From Desulfovibrionaceae bacterium (GTDB lineage Bacteria > Desulfobacterota > Desulfovibrionia > Desulfovibrionales > Desulfovibrionaceae): a DNA stretch of 5,449 nt. Position 1 is the stretch's first letter; each line of letters opens with the position of its first letter. Position numbers and translations under genes: made by a program. Of the stretch, positions 1 to 5,364 are shown piece after piece. The stretch is taken from the NCBI GenBank assembly GCA_017613475.1, contig JAGADT010000126.1, positions 1 to 5,449 on the forward strand. The letters run 5' to 3'. The notes beneath the pieces were generated by a model. It was not told the DNA's origin. It made no database searches and saw only the letters and a list, made by a program, of their open reading frames with translations.

Positions 1-258
1 GGCTCAGCCTTTTTTATTGCCCTGATTTGTTTTACCCTTGCATTGGCAATCCGCAAAAAAGACAGATTCATCATTTCACTCCTGCTGTATACCCTTATCA
101 GCGGGATGACTGACGTCTATATTCAGCGCTCAAACGCCCTTGCCATTATCTTTTTCTCCCTGGGGCTCTTTTATGGCAAGGAGCTCCAGGAAGGACCAGG
201 AAACAAAAAAATCCCTGCCTTGGAGGATCATCATGGACACGTCTCTTTCCCCCAGTGA
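1..258 (+). CDS. C-terminal part of a polytopic membrane protein (5' end outside window)
   Basis: The frame is open from base 1 to a TGA at 256-258, so this is the tail of a gene that begins upstream of the window. The visible 85 residues contain a hydrophobic segment at about residues 2-17 (AFFIALICFTLALAI), a short basic loop (RKKDR), and then two closely spaced hydrophobic stretches, about 23-35 and 46-59, separated by a polar TDVYIQRSN loop. A hydrophilic tail of about 25 residues follows, rich in Gly, Lys and His. This pattern resembles the C-terminal helices of O-antigen ligase/polymerase (Wzy/WaaL-type) proteins, but no diagnostic motif is present, so the family is only a guess. The last 26 bases overlap the start of the following CMD-cupin gene in another frame and include the region after its ribosome binding site. 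No terminator lies between the two genes, so co-transcription is possible. Confidence 0.55.
   Translation, partial: GSAFFIALICFTLALAIRKKDRFIISLLLYTLISGMTDVYIQRSNALAIIFFSLGLFYGKELQEGPGNKKIPALEDHHGHVSFPQ
222..226 (+). promoter_or_regulatory. Ribosome binding site of the CMD-cupin gene
   Basis: GGAGG lies six bases before the ATG at 233. It decides the start: the same frame is open further upstream (an alternative start exists at 140), but that would place the SD inside the gene and add 31 residues that match no family feature and lie over the upstream membrane-protein gene. Confidence 0.85.
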
Positions 259-1219
259 ATTCCATATCGTGAACGCCGCTGCCTTTGCTGCAAAAGGCGA
301 CCAGCGCAGCCTCAGGCAGGCGCTTGAAGCCGGGCTTGATGCCGGCGTGAGCATCAATGAATTTAAGGAAATCCTTGTCCAGCTTTACGCGTACTGCGGA
401 TTTCCCCGCAGCCTCAATGCCCTGCAGACGCTCAGGAAGCTTGTTGACGCCCGCGGAGGCAAGGACAGCGAAGGTCCCCAGCCAACCCCCTTCCCCAAAA
501 CCGATATGCTTGCCCTTGGCGATGCAAACCAGACAAAGCTGATCGGAAGGGAAATCAAGGGCGGGCTTTTTGACTTTGCGCCGGCCATCGACGAGTACCT
601 CAAGTCCCACCTGTTCGGCGATATTTTCGCCAGGGATAACGTGAGCTGGAAAGTGCGCGAAATGGCCACCGTTGCCATGCTGGCTGCCAGGCACAATGTG
701 GACGCCCAGCTTAAAGGGCACATCTCCATTGCCAAAAACAACGGCGTAAGCGACGAGCAGATTGAAGATATCGTGAGCATTGCCCGCGGCGGGCAGGGCG
801 GCGCGCCCCGCACGGGTGTTTTCCCCACAGGGGAGCCCAACACGGCTTACGCGGGCTATTTCAGCGGCAAATCCTGGCTTGCCGCCCTGACGCGGGACGG
901 CTCCCTCAACACCTCCATCGCCAACGTGACCTTTGAACCTGGATGCCGCAACAACTGGCATTCACACAGCGGCGGGCAGATCCTCATCGGCACGGGAGGC
1001 TCAGGATGGTACCAGGAACGCGGCAAGCAAGCCATCCGCATCCTGCCGGGAACCGTAGTTGAAATCCCGCAGAATGCTGAACACTGGCACGGCGCCGCGC
1101 CGGACAGCTGGTTCTCCCACCTTGCCATCACCTGCAACCCCGAAACAAACAAGAGCACCTGGCTTGAGCCTGTATCGGACGAAGACTACCAGGCCGCGGC
1201 CGGACGCAGGCCCAAATAA
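233..1219 (+). CDS. Carboxymuconolactone decarboxylase-like protein fused to a cupin domain
   Basis: A 328-residue protein of three modules. Residues about 8-75 form a CMD-like helical unit (EILVQLYAYCGFPRSLNAL, Cys55). Residues about 105-185 form a second CMD unit with the family pattern REMATVAMLA and GHISIAKNNGVSDEQIEDI. Residues about 225-315 form a small cupin. The cupin has WHSHSGGQ (His243, His245, Gln249), then EHWHG (His284, His286) and SHLAI (His296). This matches the layout of manganese cupins related to the bacterial hydroxynitrile lyases, where His-His-Gln-His bind the metal and a His in the xHLAI strand helps catalysis. Neither CMD unit has the CxxC pair of AhpD peroxidase partners; the only cysteines are 55, 238 and 301, so disulfide reductase activity is unlikely. 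No signal peptide is seen; the protein is presumably cytoplasmic. The substrate is unknown: family annotations as decarboxylase are by homology only. The gene overlaps the upstream membrane-protein gene by 26 bases and is followed by a strong terminator. Confidence 0.92.
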   Translation: MDTSLSPSEFHIVNAAAFAAKGDQRSLRQALEAGLDAGVSINEFKEILVQLYAYCGFPRSLNALQTLRKLVDARGGKDSEGPQPTPFPKTDMLALGDANQTKLIGREIKGGLFDFAPAIDEYLKSHLFGDIFARDNVSWKVREMATVAMLAARHNVDAQLKGHISIAKNNGVSDEQIEDIVSIARGGQGGAPRTGVFPTGEPNTAYAGYFSGKSWLAALTRDGSLNTSIANVTFEPGCRNNWHSHSGGQILIGTGGSGWYQERGKQAIRILPGTVVEIPQNAEHWHGAAPDSWFSHLAITCNPETNKSTWLEPVSDEDYQAAAGRRPK

Positions 1220-1250
1220 GGCCGGGCTCCCGGGCAAGAACTGAAAATGC

Positions 1251-1287
1251 GCGCCGCACCACCCCCGTGATGCGGCGCTTTTTTTTT
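1251..1287 (+). terminator. Rho-independent terminator of the CMD-cupin gene
   Basis: GCGCCGCA (1251-1258) pairs perfectly with TGCGGCGC (1271-1278). After one C/A mismatch the stem continues with CAC/GTG around a CCCC loop. Nine T residues (1279-1287) follow directly. It lies about 30 bases after the TAA at 1217-1219. Confidence 0.92.
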
Positions 1288-1362
1288 GCTGTGAAAACAG
1301 GGCTGGACACGCCGGAAAGCCAGGCCCGGGGCAGGAGCCTGCCCGTATCATGCAGAAGTCCG

Positions 1363-1404
1363 CGCGGGAAGCGGCGCAGGCCCGCCAGCGCCTTCCTTCC
1401 CGCG
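1363..1404. other. Long GC-rich stem-loop between two convergent terminators
   Basis: CGCGGGAAG (1363-1371) pairs with CTTCCCGCG (1396-1404), nine perfect base pairs. Inside it, GGCGC (1373-1377) pairs with GCGCC (1388-1392), leaving a one-base versus three-base internal loop and a ten-base apical loop. There is no T-tract on either strand, so it is not a standard terminator. A smaller hairpin, GGGCAG/CTGCCC (1329-1334/1339-1344), lies just to its left. The region lies beyond the stops of both flanking genes. It could be a 3'-UTR structure or a dispersed repeat; one copy in this window cannot decide. Confidence 0.5.
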
Positions 1405-1418
1405 TTCTCCACGCATGC

Positions 1419-1452
1419 AAAAAGCCCGCCTTTCCGGAGAAAGGCGGGCTTT
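1419..1452 (-). terminator. Rho-independent terminator of the rplM-rpsI operon
   Basis: On the minus strand a perfect stem (AAAGCCCGCCTTTC and its complement, 1421-1434 with 1439-1452) encloses the loop UCCG closed by C-G, which is a stable cUNCGg tetraloop. Five T residues (complement of 1419-1423) end the signal, three of them shared with the stem. It lies about 50 bases past the rpsI stop. On the plus strand the stem is followed by TTTGCTTTT, so it may also stop leftover transcription from the CMD side. Confidence 0.9.
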
Positions 1453-1503
1453 GCTTTTCCAGCAGGGGTCCCGCCGGGAACAGCCCGGGGGGAATGCCGC
1501 GGA

Positions 1504-1893
1504 TTAACGCTTGCTGTACTGGTAGCGGGCGCGGGCGGCACGCAGACCGTACTTTTTGCGTTCCTTCTTGCGGGCATCGCGGGTCAGGAAGCCGGCGCGC
1601 TTCAGGACGCCGCGAAGTTCAGGATCAGCTTCAAGCAGGGCGCGGGAAATGCCGTGGCGCACAGCTTCAGCCTGGCCGGTCATGCCGCCGCCGCACACGT
1701 TGACCTTAACATCGTACTTGTCGGCGAGCTTGGTCAGCGTCAGGGGCTGGCGGATAATCATCTGCAGGGTCTTGCGGGGGAAATAATCTTCCAGCGCACG
1801 GCCATTCACTTCAATTGAGCCGCTGCCAGCATACAGGCGGGTACGGGCAGTGGCGGTTTTACGACGGCCGGTGCCGTAATCGAATGTAGACAT
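1504..1893 (-). CDS. rpsI: 30S ribosomal protein S9
   Basis: A 129-residue protein, the usual bacterial S9 length. S9 is a primary component of the 30S head; its basic C-terminal tail reaches the P-site tRNA anticodon stem. Recognisable family features are the N-terminal YGTGRRKTATARTRL, GSIEVNGRALEDYF, the glycine-rich VCGGGMTGQAEAVRHGISRAL in the middle, LKRAGFLTRDARKKERKKYGL, and the invariant C-terminal SKR (here RARYQYSKR). The start ATG (1891-1893) is preceded by AGGAG with a six-base gap on the minus strand. The gene lies 13 bases after the rplM stop, the conserved rplM-rpsI order, so both are read from one mRNA and end at the hairpin at 1419-1452. Nothing in the sequence looks broken or foreign. 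Confidence 0.99.
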   Translation of the reverse strand: MSTFDYGTGRRKTATARTRLYAGSGSIEVNGRALEDYFPRKTLQMIIRQPLTLTKLADKYDVKVNVCGGGMTGQAEAVRHGISRALLEADPELRGVLKRAGFLTRDARKKERKKYGLRAARARYQYSKR

Positions 1894-1906
1894 GATCGAC
1901 TCCTGA

Positions 1907-2341
1907 TTAGTAAGTGAGGGTCAGGGCTTTGGGAGCCTGGGCAGCATGGGGATGCTCAGGTCCGGCATACACCTTGAGTTTTTTCAGCATATCGCGGCCG
2001 AGGCGATTCTTCGGAAGCATGCCGCGCACAGCAGCCTTCAGCACTTCCGCGGGCTTGGTTTCCAGCATGGTGGAGAGCGTCGTGGTCTTGAGGCCGCCCA
2101 CATAGCCGGAATGGCGGTAGTACTTTTTCTCTTCCATCTTTTTGCCCGTCACCTTGATCTTTTCGCAGTTGACAACGATGATGAAATCGCCGTTGTCCAG
2201 ATGCGGGGCAAACTCAGGTTTATGCTTTCCGCGCAGGCGATGCGCGATCTGGGCGGCAAGGCGGCCGAGCACCTGCCCGCTGCCATCCACCACATACCAA
2301 TCATGCTCAATATGCTCCATAGTGGGGCTGAACGTCTTCAT
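1907..2341 (-). CDS. rplM: 50S ribosomal protein L13
   Basis: A 144-residue protein, close to the 142 residues of E. coli L13. L13 is an early-assembly protein of the large subunit that binds 23S rRNA. It begins MKTFSPTMEHIEHDWYVVD, followed by the family motifs VLGRLAAQIAHRLRGKHK, DNGDFIIVVN, KVTGKK, YYRHSGYVGG, VRGMLPKNRLGRDMLKKLKV and YAGPEHPHAAQ. The ATG at 2341 is chosen over an in-frame TTG seven codons upstream because GAGGAG (2351-2356, minus strand) lies nine bases before the ATG and would be inside the coding region otherwise; the homologous N-terminus also starts at MKTF. It is the first gene of the rplM-rpsI operon. In E. coli and Bacillus this operon is autoregulated through its leader; whether that applies here cannot be seen directly. 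Confidence 0.99.
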   Translation of the reverse strand: MKTFSPTMEHIEHDWYVVDGSGQVLGRLAAQIAHRLRGKHKPEFAPHLDNGDFIIVVNCEKIKVTGKKMEEKKYYRHSGYVGGLKTTTLSTMLETKPAEVLKAAVRGMLPKNRLGRDMLKKLKVYAGPEHPHAAQAPKALTLTY

Positions 2342-2781
2342 GAGAAGCGTCTCCTCGTGCAATTAGTAGCGCGCTTTACGCGCGAAGCGAAATAAAATCC
2401 CCGCCAATAGCGGATATGCCTGGAATTACGCAAGGCATTCCGTCTGGCCGAAGGCAGGCTGCGGGAACATTACGCTGTTTCTGACGCCAACACGGGGTAA
2501 CGGGCCTATGAAGGGTCTGCAAGCCGCCCGCGCAGGCGCCATGGCACTGAAATACCCGGGGCTATGCGCTGTAAAAAATGCCTTCATGCAGCTTGCCTGA
2601 AACAAAGCAGGGCAAATCGCCGTCACGGCTTACCCTGTTCACTACAGCCTCCTGAGTATGCACCAAGCTATTGGAAATTGCAAGCGAAAAAGCGCAGATT
2701 TGCATTTTTAACGCGCTGCGGCTTGCGTCCTGCCCGTGCCTGCGCTACCAAGAGGCATCTTCTTTTTTTCAGGAGTTCTGC
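2342..2781. other. Divergent intergenic region between rplM and miaB
   Basis: About 440 bases with no convincing gene, tRNA or riboswitch. It must hold the promoters of rplM (-) and miaB (+), but no clean -35/-10 pair stands out on either strand. Structures seen: CGCGC/GCGCG with a five-base loop (2370-2374/2380-2384), in the rplM leader about 13 bases upstream of its SD; ATGCCT/AGGCAT with an 11-base loop (2416-2421/2433-2438), also upstream of rplM; and a composite hairpin at about 2605-2640 in which an outer AGCAGGG/CCCTGTT stem encloses GCCG-TCA-CGGC. On the miaB side an A/T-rich stretch (2671-2710) is the most promoter-like part. Short open frames here have no SD and no recognisable protein features. 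Confidence 0.6.
2764..2775 (+). promoter_or_regulatory. Pyrimidine tract and ribosome binding site of miaB
   Basis: A run of seven T residues lies immediately before CAGGAG, whose AGGAG (2771-2775) is six bases before the ATG at 2782. This fixes the miaB start although the frame is open for 37 more codons upstream. A U-rich stretch next to an SD is the kind of site ribosomal protein S1 can use. Confidence 0.8.
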
Positions 2782-4128
2782 ATGGCCCCGCGCACCTACC
2801 ATATCCTCACCTTTGGCTGCCAGATGAATGTTACCGACTCGCAATGGCTCGCCCGCGCCCTTGAAAAGCGCGGATTCAGCGCGGCGCCGCTTGAAGAAGC
2901 CCGCGTTGCCATTGTGAACACCTGCTCCGTCCGTGAAAAGCCTGAGCTGAAGGTATACAGCGCGCTTGGCCGCATCCGCCACGCGAGCCGCAATGTTCCC
3001 GGAGCTTTTGCCGTTGTTGCCGGCTGCGTTGCCCAGCAGATTGGGTCAGGGTTCTTTGAAAAATTCCCGCACGTGCGCCTGGTTGTTGGCGGAGACGCCA
3101 TCGGCAGCGCGCCTGAAGCCATTGAAAGGCTCTGCCAGGAGCCCGGGCTCAGGCTCAACCTCACGGATTTTTCAGCCAGCTACAACGAACGGGACCCTGC
3201 CATTGGCCCCTCGGATACGCTCCCGCCGGTCGCCTTTGTCAACATCATGCAGGGCTGCAACAACTTCTGCGCCTACTGCATTGTGCCCTACACAAGGGGC
3301 AGGCAGAAATCCCGGTCCAGCGAAGCCATCCTGGATGAATGCCGGGCCGTGCTGGACAGGGGCGCAAAAGAAATCACCCTGCTGGGGCAAAACGTCAATT
3401 CCTACGGCATGGATAACGGCGAGACCTCCGGCCCCAGCCGCTTTGCCGAGCTTCTCTGCAGGGTAGCGGAACTTCCGGGCCTCCTGCGCCTGCGCTTTGT
3501 GACGCCGCATCCCAAGGACCTTTCCCCCGAGGTCATCCGCCTGTTTGGCGAGCTGCCCCAGCTCTGCCCCCGCCTGCACCTGCCCCTGCAGGCCGGCTCT
3601 GACGCTGTGCTGAAACGCATGGGCCGCAAGTACGACAGCGCAGCCTACATGCGCCTGGTTGAAGCGCTGCGCAAAGCCTGCCCGGATATCGCCCTCTCCA
3701 CCGACCTCATTGTCGGCTTCCCAGGCGAATCGGAAGAAGATTTCCGCCAGACGCTGCATCTTGTGCAGGAAGCGGGCTTTATGTCCGGCTTTTCCTTCTG
3801 CTATTCAGACAGGCCGGGCACGGCTTCCGCCGGCTTTGACGGCAAAATCGCCGCGGAAGAAAAGCTGGAGCGCCTTGAGCGCCTCCAGGCACAGCTGGAG
3901 CAGCAGGCTGAAGCCTGGCTGGCAGGCAGGGTCGGCAGGCGCACGGATATTTTGCTTGAAGGCGCAAGCCGCAAGGGGTCCGGCGCTTCCGCTGCCGAAA
4001 GCTGGCAGGGCAAGGACCCGTGGGGCGACACCGTCAATATCGCCCTGCCCGCCGGGCACCCGGGTGACCTGGTGCGCGTGGAAATTTCGGCGGCCAAGCG
4101 CCATTCCCTCATGGGCACTGTTCTGTAG
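2782..4128 (+). CDS. miaB: tRNA-2-methylthio-N6-dimethylallyladenosine synthase (MiaB)
   Basis: A 448-residue radical-SAM methylthiotransferase. MiaB adds a methylthio group to C2 of i6A at position 37 of tRNAs that read UNN codons, using S-adenosylmethionine and iron-sulfur clusters; this supports reading accuracy in the cytoplasm. The N-terminal MTTase domain (about 5-125) has the three ligands of the auxiliary cluster: Cys13 in FGCQMN, Cys48 in NTCSVRE and Cys82 in AGCVAQ. The radical-SAM core (about 148-375) has CNNFCAYC (Cys159, 163, 166), then LLGQNVNSYG, RFVTPHPKD, LHLPLQAGSDAVLKRMGRKY and DLIVGFPGESEEDF. FSFCYSDRPGTAS follows. A TRAM-like tRNA-binding domain forms the last 70 or so residues, ending in HSLMGTVL. 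The combination QMN, NTCSVRE and YSxRPGT points to MiaB rather than RimO or MtaB. Length and motifs are normal and all six cysteines are present. The homologous N-terminus and the SD agree on the start. Confidence 0.98.
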   Translation: MAPRTYHILTFGCQMNVTDSQWLARALEKRGFSAAPLEEARVAIVNTCSVREKPELKVYSALGRIRHASRNVPGAFAVVAGCVAQQIGSGFFEKFPHVRLVVGGDAIGSAPEAIERLCQEPGLRLNLTDFSASYNERDPAIGPSDTLPPVAFVNIMQGCNNFCAYCIVPYTRGRQKSRSSEAILDECRAVLDRGAKEITLLGQNVNSYGMDNGETSGPSRFAELLCRVAELPGLLRLRFVTPHPKDLSPEVIRLFGELPQLCPRLHLPLQAGSDAVLKRMGRKYDSAAYMRLVEALRKACPDIALSTDLIVGFPGESEEDFRQTLHLVQEAGFMSGFSFCYSDRPGTASAGFDGKIAAEEKLERLERLQAQLEQQAEAWLAGRVGRRTDILLEGASRKGSGASAAESWQGKDPWGDTVNIALPAGHPGDLVRVEISAAKRHSLMGTVL

Positions 4129-4155
4129 GGAAAAAGGCGCCTTCCCCTCCGACCC

Positions 4156-4186
4156 TTGACAACAAGCGGCTTTTCCAGAAAATCAT
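4156..4186 (+). promoter_or_regulatory. Putative sigma-70 promoter of metA
   Basis: A perfect TTGACA (-35) lies at 4156-4161, 28 bases after the miaB stop. Possible -10 boxes are GAAAAT (4178-4183, 16-base spacer) and AATCAT (4181-4186, 19-base spacer), each matching four of six consensus positions. The -35 is strong and the -10 weak, which suits a regulated promoter. The start of transcription would fall about 40-45 bases before the metA ATG. Confidence 0.55.
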
Positions 4187-4205
4187 CTCTTCGAGATTTC
4201 CAGAA
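4172..4205 (+). promoter_or_regulatory. Candidate operator between the -35 box and metA
   Basis: The nine-base word TTTCCAGAA occurs twice, at 4172-4180 and 4197-4205, 25 bases apart. Between the copies lies the palindrome ATCTC-TTC-GAGAT (4185-4197). The cluster covers the spacer, the -10 region and the likely transcription start, where a repressor would act. Alternatively the palindrome could form a small hairpin in the leader RNA. The protein that might bind is not identifiable from this window. Confidence 0.35.
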
Positions 4206-4224
4206 TTTTCCACTATTCGTTCCT

Positions 4225-4230
4225 AAGGAG
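4225..4230 (+). promoter_or_regulatory. Ribosome binding site of metA
   Basis: AAGGAG lies six bases before the ATG at 4237. It settles the start against an in-frame TTG at 4156, which is better read as part of the -35 box. Confidence 0.88.
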
Positions 4231-4236
4231 ACGGCC

Positions 4237-5157
4237 ATGCCCATCAAGATTCCCGAAGATTTGCCCGCGCGCCACGTTCTTGAAAACGAAAACATTTTCG
4301 TCATGACCGAATCCAGGGCCAACCGCCAGGACATCCGGCCCCTCGAAATTGCCATCGTCAACCTCATGCCCACCAAGATCGCCACGGAAACGCAGCTCCT
4401 GCGCCTGCTGGGCAATACCCCCATCCAGGTCAACATCACCCTTGTGCGGGCGGCCGGGCATGTTTCCAAAAACACGTCCGCCGAGCACCTGGAACGCTTC
4501 TACACCACCTTTGACCAGATCCAGAACAAGACCTACGACGGCATGATCATCACCGGCGCGCCGGTTGAAAAGCTGCCCTATGAAGAAGTCGATTACTGGA
4601 ACGAGCTTACGGACATCATGGATTTTTCCGCGCAGCGGGTGCATTCCACCATGTTCATCTGCTGGGGCGCGCAGGCCGGGCTGTACCACCTCTACGGCAT
4701 TCCCAAGTACAACCTGCCCAAAAAGCTCTCCGGCATTTTCCCGCATAAGATCATACAGCCCAACAACAAGCTCTTCCGCGGCTTTGACGATGTGTTTGAA
4801 GCCCCGCACTCGCGCTATACCGAAGTCCGCCGCGAGGATATCCGCCGCATCGGCGCGCTGCAGATTCTGGCGGAATCGGAGGAAGCGGGCATCCTGATTG
4901 CCGGCACGCGCGACAACCGCCAGATCTTCATCACCGGGCACCTTGAATACGACGGGGACACCCTTGATAAGGAATACCGCCGGGATGTTGCCAAGGGGCT
5001 GGATATTCAGCCGCCCTGCCACTATTACCCTAATGACAACCCGGACAACGCCCCCCGCGTGACCTGGCGCGCCCACGCCCACCTCTTTTACTCCAACTGG
5101 CTCAATTACTGCGTGTACCAGGAAACGCCCTTCTTCCTTGAAGACATCAAGCAGTAA
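4237..5157 (+). CDS. metA: Homoserine O-acyltransferase, probably acetyl-CoA specific
   Basis: A 306-residue MetA-family enzyme (E. coli MetA has 309) of the class-I glutamine-amidotransferase-like fold. It acylates the hydroxyl of L-homoserine, the first committed step of methionine synthesis, in the cytoplasm. The N-terminus MPIKIPEDLPA and the motifs EIAIVNLMPTKIATETQLLRLL and FYTTFDQI are typical. The catalytic residues are all present at the family numbering: nucleophile Cys142 in FICWGAQAG, and His235 and Glu237 in TGHLEYD. Residue 111, in TGAPVEKLPYEEV, is Glu. In the family, Glu here goes with acetyl-CoA (as in Bacillus cereus MetA) while Gly, as in E. coli, goes with succinyl-CoA. 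The name homoserine O-succinyltransferase that automatic pipelines often give would therefore probably be wrong for this protein. The gene has its own putative promoter and a terminator about 90 bases after the stop. Confidence 0.97.
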   Translation: MPIKIPEDLPARHVLENENIFVMTESRANRQDIRPLEIAIVNLMPTKIATETQLLRLLGNTPIQVNITLVRAAGHVSKNTSAEHLERFYTTFDQIQNKTYDGMIITGAPVEKLPYEEVDYWNELTDIMDFSAQRVHSTMFICWGAQAGLYHLYGIPKYNLPKKLSGIFPHKIIQPNNKLFRGFDDVFEAPHSRYTEVRREDIRRIGALQILAESEEAGILIAGTRDNRQIFITGHLEYDGDTLDKEYRRDVAKGLDIQPPCHYYPNDNPDNAPRVTWRAHAHLFYSNWLNYCVYQETPFFLEDIKQ

Positions 5158-5199
5158 GCCCCAGATCCCATCCGGAAAAAGCGCCCGGAGCTGCCCGGC

Positions 5200-5237
5200 C
5201 CCAATGTCATTGGGTTAAGCTAACTCTTTCAAGTTAC
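5200..5237. repeat. Cluster of short inverted repeats downstream of metA
   Basis: Three small dyads follow one another: CCCAAT-GTC-ATTGGG (5200-5214), GTTA-AGC-TAAC (5214-5224) and TAACT-CTTTCA-AGTTA (5221-5236). None has a T-tract, so they are not good terminators. The GTTA/TAAC words recur three times. They lie before a terminator and about 130-150 bases before the regulator gene, so they might be a protein-binding site, but they may equally be chance. Confidence 0.25.
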
Positions 5238-5247
5238 AGTTTTTCTT

Positions 5248-5276
5248 ACAGCCGTAGATCTTTCTGCGGCTGTTTT
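5248..5276 (+). terminator. Rho-independent terminator of metA
   Basis: ACAGCCGTAGA (5248-5258) pairs with TCTGCGGCTGT (5263-5273), 11 pairs including one T-G wobble, around a TCTT loop. The T-tract is short (four T, 5273-5276), so termination may be incomplete. It is the only plausible stop signal between metA and the next gene. Confidence 0.72.
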
Positions 5277-5364
5277 GATATGCTTAAAAAGCTGATGCCA
5301 GGGAAAAAGAGGCCGTTTCTCCCCTGCATGAATGGCAATACTCTCCGGAACGGTGAGGATCACT

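Noticed and set aside
146..961. Long open frame on the minus strand opposite the CMD-cupin gene
   Set aside because: It mirrors a clearly recognisable protein on the plus strand, has no family features and no ribosome binding site; long antisense frames are common in GC-rich DNA.
2480..2660. tRNA or other small structured RNA gene
   Set aside because: No T-loop consensus (GTTCRANNC) or cloverleaf arms could be found on either strand.
2671..2781. N-terminal extension of miaB by 37 codons
   Set aside because: The frame is open, but the SD at 2771-2775 and the homologous N-terminus both place the start at 2782.
2564..2827. Plus-strand short open frame beginning MRCKKC in the rplM-miaB spacer
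   Set aside because: The CxxC start looks zinc-like, but there is no SD, no second CxxC, and the frame runs into the miaB start in another frame.
3172..3759. Minus-strand open frame inside miaB
   Set aside because: It lies fully within the radical-SAM core of miaB, with no SD and no recognisable protein.
4128..4146. Possible terminator just after miaB (GGGAA/TTCCC)
   Set aside because: The stem is only five pairs and no T-tract follows; read-through into metA remains possible.
4162..4236. SAM riboswitch in front of metA
   Set aside because: The leader after the putative promoter is under 60 bases and has no multi-helix junction, too short for the common SAM-I type; short types were not recognisable either.
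4213..5082. 289-codon minus-strand open frame opposite metA
   Set aside because: It is the antisense of a strongly conserved enzyme with all catalytic residues; the predicted peptide has no recognisable domain.
5276..5284. Extended -10-like TGATATGCT as promoter of the TetR-type gene
   Set aside because: It matches the TGN-TATNNT pattern, but no -35 box is present at the right distance and it abuts the metA terminator; too weak to call.
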